64,000 nt of DNA from JAIOZK01 sp964468645 (GTDB taxonomy: Bacteria; Bacteroidota; Bacteroidia; Bacteroidales; JAIOZK01). A program made the position numbers and the translations under genes. Below are positions 48,497-57,560 of the stretch, piece after piece (within the stretch, counting starts at the first letter, position 1; each line of letters begins with the position of its first letter). The notes beneath the pieces are model-generated. The model searched no databases, had not been told where the DNA came from, and saw only the letters and a list, made by a program, of their open reading frames with translations. Location of the stretch: assembly GCA_964468645.1 (NCBI GenBank), contig CAYXUU010000009.1, forward strand, positions 1 to 64,000, read 5' to 3'.

Positions 48497-49184
48497 AATT
48501 CTATTGGTTGAGGATGATCCTAACCTGAGTATGGTATTGCAGGATTATCTCGAAATGCTGGATTATGAAATATTTCATGCTGCTGATGGCGTTGAGGGAT
48601 TGAGGGCATTTAAAACCAGGCGGTTTGATATGTGTATTCTTGATGTAATGATGCCTAAAAAAGATGGCTTTTCTCTTGCTGAAGAAATTCGCAGAACCAA
48701 TACACAGGTACCCATCATCTTTCTTACCGCAAAATCATTGAAGGAGGACAGGATTAAAGGTTTTCAATCGGGTGCTGACGATTATATTACCAAACCTTTC
48801 AGCACAGAAGAACTTAGTTTAAGAATTAAAGCCATTTTAAAAAGAACACAGGTTGACCTTTTAGATCAGATTGAACAAAATGAAGATATTTACCAGCTTG
48901 GCAAGTATGTTTTTGACAATAAGAATATGCTTTTAAAGATAGGCAAGGTAGAAAAATCATTAACTAAAAAAGAGGCTTCCCTGCTAAAACTCCTTTGCTT
49001 ACATAAAAACAGGCTTTTGCCACGGGATGTAGCATTAACAACTATCTGGGGCGACAACGACTATTTCATCGGAAGAAGCATGGATGTATTCATTGCCAAA
49101 CTTCGTAAGTATCTTAAGGACGATCCTGATATTGCCATCACCAACGTACATGGAACAGGATTCAGGTTGGAGATAAAGGAATAA
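48480..49184 (+). CDS. OmpR-family response regulator (second RprY-like copy)
   Basis: A 234-residue regulator with receiver domain (D12/D13 pocket, phosphoacceptor D55 in I-L-D-V-M-M-P, K106 in K-P-F) and OmpR/PhoB winged helix (about 135-232, with D-V-F-I-A-K-L-R-K-Y near residue 203). The overlap with the kinase gene implies coupled translation. It is convergent with the TonB-receptor gene, 5 bases between stops. It is paralogous to the regulator at 8025-8714. Confidence 0.92.
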   Translation: MKKRIKILLVEDDPNLSMVLQDYLEMLDYEIFHAADGVEGLRAFKTRRFDMCILDVMMPKKDGFSLAEEIRRTNTQVPIIFLTAKSLKEDRIKGFQSGADDYITKPFSTEELSLRIKAILKRTQVDLLDQIEQNEDIYQLGKYVFDNKNMLLKIGKVEKSLTKKEASLLKLLCLHKNRLLPRDVALTTIWGDNDYFIGRSMDVFIAKLRKYLKDDPDIAITNVHGTGFRLEIKE

Positions 49185-49189
49185 ATTAT

Positions 49190-51526
49190 TTAGAAACTCA
49201 ATTGCAATCCAAGACTTGGCATAATCGGCAATTGATATATTTTCTCATTGGTTATCCTGTCAACATAAAAAATATTGAACCTGTTGTCGTAAACGTTGGT
49301 AACACTGAAGTTTGCATCCAGCTTTACAATTTCAGAAATGTGAAAAGTCTTTTTAACACTTACATCCATTCTATGATAAGAGGGTAGTCTTCCGGTATTC
49401 AGATCATCATAGATAATTCCCAGCATACCGTTTTCAGTGATATAATCGGTATTGATCCCATCATCGAAAATGATCTTTTCATAAAATCCTGCAGTTTTTG
49501 TAAATGGGAATCCTGATCCATAATTCCATCTTGCGCTGATTTCCCAGGTCAACATTGGCCCAAGTCGTACTGAACCGACCAGGTTAATGTTATGACGTCT
49601 GTCAAAATGTGGATAGTAATGCTCTATTTCTCCGGAAGCATTTTCGTATTCCCTGTTAACATAGGCAAATGAATAAACTGCCCAGAAGTAAAAACGGCTA
49701 ACATCATACTTAAACATAAAATCTATTCCCCGGGCATCCCCTTTTTCAACAACATAAGGTTTTGTTAGTATATCTGGCTGATCGGGAAAATCATCCTCAT
49801 CAAACATATAAAACCTGTTGATATTGGTTAGCTGTGAAAAGTTTTTATAGTATGCTTCGATGTTAATATTGGCATTTTTGAATACATCATATTCAAAGCC
49901 AAGAATGATGTGTTCCGATTTCTGTAGCTCACCGGAAATCTCTTCCCCATTATAGTATTTAGGGAGATTATCGGGGGCTGAGAGAAAACCATAGAATAAA
50001 TTAACAACATCCCTATCGGAGCGGGCACTCATAATACTCTGGGAGTATAATCCTGCAGCCATCTTTATCCTGAAACGATCGGTGGCATTATATTTTAAAG
50101 CCAGTCTTGGCTCAGGAGATACTGTTGAAAGGCTTAAGTACCACTGCAGCCTGAAACCAGGCTCAATTAAGAATTTTCCTGCTGTGAACTTATATTTTGC
50201 ATAAATATCGAGTTCCGTATTATCTTTTTGTTGGGGTACTTTTGTATTGTTACTTGTGTAATACTCATAATCAGTTTTGTAACCCAACATTTCAATACCG
50301 TATTTCAGATCATCCCTGCCGATAAAATAGGTAAAATGCAATCCCATGTTGAATCCGTCAATATAACTGTATCTGGGTGGGGATGCTTCTTCTTCAAGTG
50401 TGATTTTATAGCTTGAATAGGCCAGGTTACCTTCCAGTAAAACCGGTGATTTACCGGGTATGATAACAATATTTGCTCCACCCCCGGCTGCCTGCCAGTG
50501 AAAGTCAGACAGGGCTCTGTAGTTATTTACACGGTCGTTGAAACTGAATCCAAAAAGATTAACCTTGCTACCATTGGGGGTATTTAATGATAATTTACCA
50601 TAAAAATCGGTATAGTTGAACGGTAGTCCGGCAGTATCAACATAATCATAAAATATTTTAGATGATTTATCCAGATAGGAGTTTTTAAGAGACAGGATGT
50701 ATGAAATGCTTCCGCTTCCGTTTTGTTGCTTTTTAAGCGGACCTTCAAGCATTACATTTGCACCAAAGGTAGAGGCACCAATTTTTCCAGATATACGTTT
50801 CTTGTTTCCATCCCTTGTGGTCAGGTCCATAACTGAGGAAATCCTGCCGCCAAACTCAGCGCCATATCCTCCTGTGTGAACCTCAACATTTCTTAATATG
50901 TCCGTGTCAAAAACAGAAAACAAACCGATTGAATGAAAAGGATTGTAAATGACCATTCCATCAAGAAGTACCATGTTCTGAATTGGGGAGCCCCCCCGGA
51001 TATATAGTTGCCCTCCCTGGTCACCGGTAAAAATAACACCCGGAAGAACCTGCAAATACTGCGCCAGGTCAGCCTGTCCACCCATCGATGGGATCTGTTG
51101 TATTTCTTTCGGTGTAATCTTAATTACCGAGGTGAGTGTCTGGGTACGCATTTCCTGCTTTGATGCTGTAACATCAACAGTTTGCAGCATATAAGATGCC
51201 CTTGAAAGATATAGATTCTTATCGATGATATCATCAGCCCTGACAGATACTGCTAATATCAATGTATCGTAACCCAATGTTGTAACCCGCAAATCATAAT
51301 CCCCAACAGGTACTTTTGATATCAAATAATATCCGTTAACATCGGTGGCCGAACCAAGACTGGTACCCATCAGGATCACATTGGTGAAAATAATCGGCTC
51401 ACCAGTTTCTTTTTCATAAACAAATCCCCTCACTGTTCCTGTCTGTCCTGAAACTTCGCCATGGACTGATAGTATAATAACCAATATGGCCATTGCGGTT
51501 AAATATCTAGAAAACAATCTCATCAT
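49190..51526 (-). CDS. TonB-dependent receptor with CarboxypepD_reg-like domain
   Basis: An outer-membrane protein of about 778 residues. I start at the ATG at 51526 with Shine-Dalgarno AAGGAGG just upstream; a frame start at 51568 adds 14 non-family residues. The signal peptide ends V-S-G-Q. A CarboxypepD_reg-like beta domain follows (about 28-115; G-F-V-Y-E-K-E-T-G-E-P), then the plug (about 120-230) with L-Y-I-R-G-G-S-P and V-L-L-D-G-M, and the barrel to the end (F-terminated, L-Q-L-S-F). It imports an unknown substrate in a TonB-dependent way. It is followed upstream, on the same strand, by the DUF4249 lipoprotein gene; such pairs are common in Bacteroidota. Confidence 0.88.
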   Translation of the reverse strand: MMRLFSRYLTAMAILVIILSVHGEVSGQTGTVRGFVYEKETGEPIIFTNVILMGTSLGSATDVNGYYLISKVPVGDYDLRVTTLGYDTLILAVSVRADDIIDKNLYLSRASYMLQTVDVTASKQEMRTQTLTSVIKITPKEIQQIPSMGGQADLAQYLQVLPGVIFTGDQGGQLYIRGGSPIQNMVLLDGMVIYNPFHSIGLFSVFDTDILRNVEVHTGGYGAEFGGRISSVMDLTTRDGNKKRISGKIGASTFGANVMLEGPLKKQQNGSGSISYILSLKNSYLDKSSKIFYDYVDTAGLPFNYTDFYGKLSLNTPNGSKVNLFGFSFNDRVNNYRALSDFHWQAAGGGANIVIIPGKSPVLLEGNLAYSSYKITLEEEASPPRYSYIDGFNMGLHFTYFIGRDDLKYGIEMLGYKTDYEYYTSNNTKVPQQKDNTELDIYAKYKFTAGKFLIEPGFRLQWYLSLSTVSPEPRLALKYNATDRFRIKMAAGLYSQSIMSARSDRDVVNLFYGFLSAPDNLPKYYNGEEISGELQKSEHIILGFEYDVFKNANINIEAYYKNFSQLTNINRFYMFDEDDFPDQPDILTKPYVVEKGDARGIDFMFKYDVSRFYFWAVYSFAYVNREYENASGEIEHYYPHFDRRHNINLVGSVRLGPMLTWEISARWNYGSGFPFTKTAGFYEKIIFDDGINTDYITENGMLGIIYDDLNTGRLPSYHRMDVSVKKTFHISEIVKLDANFSVTNVYDNRFNIFYVDRITNEKIYQLPIMPSLGLQLSF

Positions 51527-51582
51527 CCCTCCTTTAAATTGAATTGCAAAATTAAAATTATTCTTCATTCACCTGCATAAAT

Positions 51583-52596
51583 TTAATTAAATGGTGAATC
51601 AATGAAATTCAGTTGCTTGGTATAAATCCCAAAGACCAGCGTATCAATGGTTTCCTGTGTAAGATGTTCTGCAAAAAAGGTATAATAATACCTTGATGAA
51701 AAAATTCCCAGACCATTCTCAATATTGCTGAAATAATTGAGATAATGAAAAACATCGGGGTTGTTGCAATTCTGAAGATAAAACCTCAGTTCATCCCCGG
51801 CTAGTGTAACCATATAATCAACACCAACAGCTTTTCGGGTAATACCCGGGATAACAGGAATATTCTGAGCAAGGAATTTGAGATATTCATCTGAGAATTG
51901 CAATTCTGATGAATCACTTTTCAACTGGTAACCCTGTGGCTGAAAGTAAGGCTGCCAGTCAACATATCTCATTTCCCAATCATCTCCCTCGATATCATAA
52001 TAATGAAACCGAATTACCCTGTCGATATAATTCGAAAGATAGTCAAGGGATCCATTATAATCGATTAATTCGCGGGAGTACATTCTTATGTGAAGAACCC
52101 TGTGGTCATGAAATGCATAGGTGTAGTCTCTGTTTCCCAGCAACTCAGAAGTTGCAATTATTGTCTGGTTTCTTTCAAGATCTGTAACAATCAGTTTATA
52201 GGAACATTCAGGTATAAGTATTTGTTTAAATTGATAAACCAGGTTCCCGGTGTTTGCAAAAAAGCCAGTATCTTTAGGGCAATTAGGTAGCCGCTCAAGT
52301 ATAAAAGGTCCTTCAATAAGCTGATCATTTTTCCAAACTTCCAGTTCTACAATCAATTTATTGGGATCAGGATAAATCGAATCAGTTTTTTTTGCTGCAT
52401 CAAGGGCACTAATGTCGGTACTGGTTTGAAACGATTTCCCGATCCTGATATATTGAATTGTATCTCTGAGGTTGAATAAACCATAGATTAGAATAGAATC
52501 TTCCCTATCGGATGTTATCTCAAGTTCATGATCACATGAAACGAAAACCTGGAATAACAATATTAAAACCAGTAATATGTAATAATTCTTTTTCAT
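51583..52596 (-). CDS. DUF4249-like lipoprotein
   Basis: A 337-residue lipoprotein with signal and lipobox F-V-S-C21. It has an Ig-like N-terminal part and the overall spacing of DUF4249 proteins, which are encoded next to TonB-dependent receptors with a carboxypeptidase-like N-domain. The receptor gene is the next one on the same strand, 56 bases downstream, so this gene is first in the operon. It presumably sits in the outer membrane and aids binding of the receptor's substrate (inference). Confidence 0.78.
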   Translation of the reverse strand: MKKNYYILLVLILLFQVFVSCDHELEITSDREDSILIYGLFNLRDTIQYIRIGKSFQTSTDISALDAAKKTDSIYPDPNKLIVELEVWKNDQLIEGPFILERLPNCPKDTGFFANTGNLVYQFKQILIPECSYKLIVTDLERNQTIIATSELLGNRDYTYAFHDHRVLHIRMYSRELIDYNGSLDYLSNYIDRVIRFHYYDIEGDDWEMRYVDWQPYFQPQGYQLKSDSSELQFSDEYLKFLAQNIPVIPGITRKAVGVDYMVTLAGDELRFYLQNCNNPDVFHYLNYFSNIENGLGIFSSRYYYTFFAEHLTQETIDTLVFGIYTKQLNFIDSPFN

Positions 52597-52752
52597 CTGA
52601 TAAGAAACAATGAAGACTTACAAATTAAACAATAATTAATGTTCATAATTAATATAAATCAGTTAGCGGGAAGAAATTTCAAGTAAACGGTATATATCTG
52701 CTGTGAACAACAGTTACTGTAAGGAGTTAAAAAATATATTAATACCTGGATA

Positions 52753-53688
52753 TTAATCTTTATGAAGTCTGGCTGCCTGTTTGATCAGGTCAAGTTCTTC
52801 ATCGCTCAGGTTTTCTGGTATCTCAATATTCGTTTGGATATACAAATCGCCAAAGGCATCTTTTTTATTATACACCGGCATTCCCTTGCCCTTTATCCTG
52901 AATGTTTTGCCAGTTGAGGTTTGTTTTGGAATAGTGAAACTGACATCACCATTCATGGTGTAAACCTCAATTTTACCTCCGAGTATAGCCTGGTAAATAT
53001 TGATGTTTACTTTGGTGTACAGATCATTTTCTTTTCTTCTGTACAGATCAGATGGTTTTACTTTTACTTTCAGGTAGAGGTGTCCGGGCTGGCCTCCTTG
53101 CGCTCCCTGTCCGCCTTTACCTTTTACACGAAGCAACTGCCCGTTTTTAACACCGGGTTTAACAGTCACCTTAATTTTATTATCATCAAGGTTAATGATT
53201 CGTGAGGTGCCATGATAGGCTTCCAGCAGGGTTATTTCCATTTCAGCTTCATAATTCATACCTGATTGGGGGCGGGGACTACGACTTCGGGATTTGCTAT
53301 CCTGATAGTATCCGCCAAAGAATTGTTCAAAAAAGTCTGAATATCCACCCGCACCTGCTCCGAAGATATCCTCAAAATTTACTCTTTGCTGCTGGCCCTG
53401 CCCTGGTCCGTAATATTCATAATGGGTTCCTCCCGGTCCGCCTCCGGCTCCTGCTTTCTCATATTGCTTCCAGTTTGCTCCAAGTTCATCATATTTTTTA
53501 CGCTTCTCAGAATCTTTTAATACCTCGTAAGCTTCAGCAATTTCTTTGAATTTTTCTTCCGCCTGTTTGTTATCGGGATTCTTATCGGGATGGAATTTTA
53601 AGGCAAGCTTCCTGTATGCTTTCTTGATTTCATCTTGCGATGAATCTTTACCAACACCTAATACCTTATAATAATCTTTGTAATCCAT
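52753..53688 (-). CDS. CbpA-type DnaJ co-chaperone
   Basis: A 311-residue cytoplasmic J-protein. I use the ATG at 53688 (M-D-Y-K-D-Y-Y-K-V-L-G), the normal family start; a longer frame to 53718 adds nothing recognisable. The J domain (about 1-70) has the essential H-P-D at residue 33-35. A Gly-rich segment (about 75-130) follows, then two C-terminal substrate-binding domains (about 135-305). There is no zinc-finger region, so it is the CbpA/type II class that cooperates with DnaK. It is monocistronic, as far as can be seen. Confidence 0.92.
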   Translation of the reverse strand: MDYKDYYKVLGVGKDSSQDEIKKAYRKLALKFHPDKNPDNKQAEEKFKEIAEAYEVLKDSEKRKKYDELGANWKQYEKAGAGGGPGGTHYEYYGPGQGQQQRVNFEDIFGAGAGGYSDFFEQFFGGYYQDSKSRSRSPRPQSGMNYEAEMEITLLEAYHGTSRIINLDDNKIKVTVKPGVKNGQLLRVKGKGGQGAQGGQPGHLYLKVKVKPSDLYRRKENDLYTKVNINIYQAILGGKIEVYTMNGDVSFTIPKQTSTGKTFRIKGKGMPVYNKKDAFGDLYIQTNIEIPENLSDEELDLIKQAARLHKD

Positions 53689-53744
53689 ACTTGACCCGGA
53701 CAAGCAAAGATATATCATTGTAAAGGAATAGACAAATAGGTATT

Positions 53745-53925
53745 TTAAAAATCCAAATATCTAATCCCAAATCTCAAATAAGCACCAATATTCAATTTCA
53801 AAATCTCAAACTTTTACATACAGCGTGTTTTGGTCATTCCGCGAGCGCCGAAGCTACTCTGCGGAGGCGCTGAATATTCGCATTTGGGATTTATTTGAAT
53901 TTTGGGATTTGGTGTTTTGAAATTA
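53745..53925. repeat. Dispersed intergenic element, copy 2 (core 53835-53873)
   Basis: C/A-rich flank of caaatctcaaataagcacca type, a 39-base core matching 37 of 39 bases of 7737-7775, and an inverse flank of gggatttatttgaattttgg type. Thus this copy, unlike that at 7651-7880, shows a full palindromic outline: arms around the GC-rich core. It lies between the DnaJ gene and the LiaF-like gene. Confidence 0.65.
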
Positions 53926-53934
53926 AATGTTGTA

Positions 53935-54867
53935 TTAATACCTCCTGACCGTAAAACTGGTAATAGCTGCATCAACGGTTATCATTACCTTACTGTTGCT
54001 TTCTCTATAGTTTTCTGTCCGGTATAATCCGCCTTCAATTTTTTCAAATCCTTCAAAATCCCTGCTGGTAAGGAAAGAGCTTACATCCAGTTCACATCCC
54101 GATTCTTCAGGAACAAAAATTGTAATTGATGATGCCCCGGCATCGATATTTAATTCTGTATCGTCCAGCAGATCACCAATTCTTATATCGATCGAAGATG
54201 CCCCGCCATCAATATCCAGTTTTCTGATTTTGAAGGGTGACAGGTCCAGATCAATTTCAGCGGCCCCGACATCAATATCAAGATCCCAGTTCGGTTCAGT
54301 ATTCAGTTTTATAAATGCTTCGTTTTTAAAATTTGAACCCCTGAAAAGATGTTTCTCAAGATCAAGCTCCAGTAAGAGTTTATCTCCTTTTTGCTGGGTT
54401 GCGTATTCATAAGGGCCAAGGTTACCTTCTTTTTGAAATTCCATCAGATGTGTTGTTGTCTGTTCAATTGAAAACTCTCCGATTGCTGCATCAAATTTCA
54501 GGTAAACACTTTCAATGTCATTATCGTAGGGTTCATAAATCTGCTGGGTTTCCCATTCACCATAATCCCTGTAATATTTATCATCATGGTATTCATACCT
54601 CCAATTATCACCTATCCTGAAATCCCATCTCCATTGGTATCGGTTATTGACCATTAATGAAATAGCAAGAGCAACAACTACGAGCGATAACAGGAGTTTA
54701 ACAGTATTCTTTGTGGGGATAATGGAGATACCCCAGAGGATGAGCAGAACAGGCCATAACCTTAACAGCGATGCCCATGTAAAGTAAACAACATCAAGGT
54801 TTTTCAGAATAAAAAGGGTGCCGATGATGATCAAAATCACACCCCAGAAAACATTTTTATATTTCAT
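53935..54867 (-). CDS. LiaF/toast-rack envelope protein with DUF5668-like N-terminus
   Basis: A 310-residue membrane protein. The N-terminus has three or four short helices (about 5-75), with W-G-V-I-L-I-I-I-G-T-L-F-I-L near residue 8 and L-W-P-V-L-L-I-L-W-G near residue 37, as in DUF5668/LiaF N-domains. The C-terminal half (about 115-310) is made of repeating beta segments with G-A-A/G-A-S and alternating D residues, typical of the toast-rack fold. Such proteins accompany PspC-like partners in envelope-stress control. A PspC gene lies just upstream on the same strand. Confidence 0.8.
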   Translation of the reverse strand: MKYKNVFWGVILIIIGTLFILKNLDVVYFTWASLLRLWPVLLILWGISIIPTKNTVKLLLSLVVVALAISLMVNNRYQWRWDFRIGDNWRYEYHDDKYYRDYGEWETQQIYEPYDNDIESVYLKFDAAIGEFSIEQTTTHLMEFQKEGNLGPYEYATQQKGDKLLLELDLEKHLFRGSNFKNEAFIKLNTEPNWDLDIDVGAAEIDLDLSPFKIRKLDIDGGASSIDIRIGDLLDDTELNIDAGASSITIFVPEESGCELDVSSFLTSRDFEGFEKIEGGLYRTENYRESNSKVMITVDAAITSFTVRRY

Positions 54868-54940
54868 CTCATTAAGTTTTATTTTTTTTGTATTCGATGG
54901 AACTCGTCATGTATGCATTCTGGATAGCGCTAAGCTTTCC

Positions 54941-55429
54941 TTATGTTTCGTTTCGATGATCCCTGTTTTTAGGCTTAACAAAACTCATCCGAATTAATAC
55001 GATTCCAGCTACAAGTAAAATAACAGGCCAGAGATCACCAAAGTCGATCCTGGGCACAAACCTGTCAACAAGGAAAATAATACCGATTGTAATTAATACA
55101 AGGCCGGCAATAAGGTTTCCTTCACCCTTTCTGGGCCATTGGTTCCTCGGTGGTTCAAAAGGTGGTTGTGGTGTGCTTTCTGTTTTTGTTTTTTCTTCTT
55201 CCATGGTTGCATTATTGTTTTGTTGAAATGTTGTTTCTATTGGTTCTAAAGGGATGGCTATCCAGAGAATCAGGTAAATTAAAATACCTCCACCTCCAAA
55301 TAATGCCAGCAGGACAAATGCTACCCTGAAGATGATAGAATCTACATTAAAATACCTTCCGATACCACCGGCAACTCCGGCTATCACCGAGTCGGCCCTG
55401 GTTCTGTATAAACTTCTGTTTTCCTGCAT
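54941..55429 (-). CDS. PspC-domain membrane protein
   Basis: A 162-residue membrane protein. The PspC domain occupies about residues 1-65, with L-Y-R-T-R-A-D-S-V-I-A-G-V-A-G-G-I-G-R-Y-F, the family signature, and one hydrophobic helix (about 33-57). A polar linker (about 65-105) leads to two short helices with L-W-P-V-I-L-L-V-A-G near residue 133, similar to the N-terminal part of the LiaF-like neighbour. PspC proteins modulate phage-shock or envelope-stress responses. It is transcribed with the LiaF-like gene downstream, 73 bases apart. Confidence 0.88.
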   Translation of the reverse strand: MQENRSLYRTRADSVIAGVAGGIGRYFNVDSIIFRVAFVLLALFGGGGILIYLILWIAIPLEPIETTFQQNNNATMEEEKTKTESTPQPPFEPPRNQWPRKGEGNLIAGLVLITIGIIFLVDRFVPRIDFGDLWPVILLVAGIVLIRMSFVKPKNRDHRNET

Positions 55430-55525
55430 ATCAGTTAAGATTATTTAACAACAAATATAGGATATTCATCCCGGTTACAAATCAGAAATCTGTTGAACTG
55501 CTGGATTTAACTGGATCAATGGAGG

Positions 55526-55939
55526 CTATTCCCCGATGAACCTGCTTTTAATACCCTCATCAGGGATCATACAAGAATCTTTCTTTCCGAAAATTAAAAA
55601 ACGGTGTCTGGCAATGAGATCATAAAATATATCGCGAATAAATCTTGGAATAATATATAGTGCTATTGCAGCAGAATAAAATCCTCCAAGTTTTTTAAGA
55701 ATTCGAATTATAGCATTTGATCCGGTAAAAAAATCCCCAGCTTCATAATAAACAACGCTGTCAGGGTGAAGCATTATATTGTATTTACTAAGAAAGTCCT
55801 TACCTTCTCCTGATTGGAGTGGGGCGAACATGAACCTGCAATCCTTGTCGTGATCGATAATAAAATTTACAAGTGAATGACAAAAGTTGCAAACACCATC
55901 GAAGAAAATTATGTTTTTATCAGTTAGTACCTGTTTCAT
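55526..55939 (-). CDS. DCC-family thiol-disulfide oxidoreductase (DUF393)
   Basis: A 137-residue protein of the DCC family, named for its D-x-x-C-x-x-C motif; here F-D-G-V-C-N-F-C at about residues 13-20. I choose the ATG at 55939 because it places the motif near the start as usual; the frame extends to 56026. The family is a thioredoxin-fold relative, assumed to exchange thiols and disulfides, without well-defined partners. It lies alone, divergent from icd. Confidence 0.85.
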   Translation of the reverse strand: MKQVLTDKNIIFFDGVCNFCHSLVNFIIDHDKDCRFMFAPLQSGEGKDFLSKYNIMLHPDSVVYYEAGDFFTGSNAIIRILKKLGGFYSAAIALYIIPRFIRDIFYDLIARHRFLIFGKKDSCMIPDEGIKSRFIGE

Positions 55940-56151
55940 AACCTGTCCTGAAATATTTCTCGATAATGCCTTATGATGGTTTTTAAACAGAAGATATTCC
56001 AGTTTCATTCTTAATTGAAACGTCATTAAAGATATTTTATTTAAACGATCTTATAAATAACATATTCTTTAACCTGAATATGTCCAGAACCCATAAAAGT
56101 TTGTACCTTTATAAGCCTTTAAAATAACGTATATCAATACTATCAATAACC

Positions 56152-57522
56152 ATGGAAAGACAAAAAATATCGATTAAAAATGGACTATTAAACGTGCCTG
56201 ATAATCCCGTAATTCCTTTTATCCAGGGCGATGGTACCGGGCCTGATATCTGGTCAGCATCACAGCGGGTTTTTGATGCTGCAGCTGAAAAAGCATATCA
56301 TGGAAAAAGAAAAGTGAACTGGCTTGAGGTTTATGCCGGGGAAGATTCTTTTAACCGATCCGGTGAATGGATGCCCCAGGAAACAATGGATACTTTCAGG
56401 GAATATCTTGTAGGTATCAAAGGACCCCTCACCACACCCGTAGGAGGTGGCATACGTTCATTGAATGTGGCTTTACGCCAGGTTCTTGACCTGTATGTTT
56501 GTTTGCGTCCGGTAAAATATATTACCGGTGTTCCCTCACCAGTAAAGAAACCTGAAGATGTCGATATGGTAATCTTTCGTGAAAACACCGAGGACATCTA
56601 TGCAGGTATAGAATGGCAAAAAGGCTCAGTAGGTGTAAAGCGGGTTATAGACTTTCTTGAAAATGAGATGAATGTTAAGAATATTCGTTTTCCTGAAACT
56701 TCAGGCATTGGTATTAAACCTATTTCTGAAGAGGGCACGAAACGCCTGGTACGTGCAGCAATCAGGTATGCCTTGAGTGAAGGCCGGAAATCGCTGACAC
56801 TTGTCCATAAAGGGAATATTATGAAGTTCACCGAAGGGGCTTTTAAAAGCTGGGGTTATGAGGTAGGTATGGATGAATTTCGTAATCAAATTGTTACGCA
56901 GCGTGAAAGCTGGATTATTGGCAATAAAGATGCTGATCCAGAAATTACCGTGGAACTGAATGCAGAATTAATTGAGCCCGGTTATTATATGATGACCGAT
57001 GAACAGAAAAAACGTATCCAGACAGAAGTTGAAGAGGCCATTGCTTTAATGCCCACACATGGAAATGGAAAATGGAAAGAAATGCTGTTGATCAAGGATA
57101 CTATTGCAGATATAACATTACAACAGGTGTTAACAAGAGCAAATGAATTTGATGTAATTGCAACCATGAATCTAAACGGCGATTATCTTTCTGATGCTTT
57201 GGCAGCTCAGGTAGGCGGTATAGGTATTGCGCCTGGAGCAAATATTAACTATGAGACAGGACATGCAATTTTTGAAGCAACACATGGAACTGCCCCTAAA
57301 TATGCAGGTCTTGATAAAGTAAACCCGGGATCTGTGATTCTTTCCGGGGCAATGATGTTTAAATACCTGGGTTGGAGCGAGGTTCATGATCTTATCTGGG
57401 GCGGAATCGTGAAAAGTATAGGGCAAAAACGTGTAACTTATGATTATCATCGGATGATGGAAGATGCAAAACTGCTAAAATGTTCAGAATTCGGTACAGC
57501 AATTATTGAAAATATGCAATAA
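56152..57522 (+). CDS. icd: Isocitrate dehydrogenase, NADP-type
   Basis: A 456-residue cytoplasmic enzyme converting isocitrate to 2-oxoglutarate in the TCA cycle. Key blocks: F-I-Q-G-D-G-T-G-P-D-I near residue 23, the isocitrate-binding serine in R-S-L-N-V-A-L-R near residue 102, N-T-E-D-I-Y-A-G-I-E near residue 145 and the metal-binding aspartates in D-T-I-A-D near residue 310, plus N-L-N-G-D-Y-L-S-D near residue 340. Somewhat longer than E. coli Icd (416). NADP is inferred from the type. It is directly followed, 38 bases on, by citrate synthase, so two TCA genes are clustered. Confidence 0.92.
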   Translation: MERQKISIKNGLLNVPDNPVIPFIQGDGTGPDIWSASQRVFDAAAEKAYHGKRKVNWLEVYAGEDSFNRSGEWMPQETMDTFREYLVGIKGPLTTPVGGGIRSLNVALRQVLDLYVCLRPVKYITGVPSPVKKPEDVDMVIFRENTEDIYAGIEWQKGSVGVKRVIDFLENEMNVKNIRFPETSGIGIKPISEEGTKRLVRAAIRYALSEGRKSLTLVHKGNIMKFTEGAFKSWGYEVGMDEFRNQIVTQRESWIIGNKDADPEITVELNAELIEPGYYMMTDEQKKRIQTEVEEAIALMPTHGNGKWKEMLLIKDTIADITLQQVLTRANEFDVIATMNLNGDYLSDALAAQVGGIGIAPGANINYETGHAIFEATHGTAPKYAGLDKVNPGSVILSGAMMFKYLGWSEVHDLIWGGIVKSIGQKRVTYDYHRMMEDAKLLKCSEFGTAIIENMQ

Positions 57523-57560
57523 TCTTATTATATTTGAGACACGTATAAATTTATTTGAAA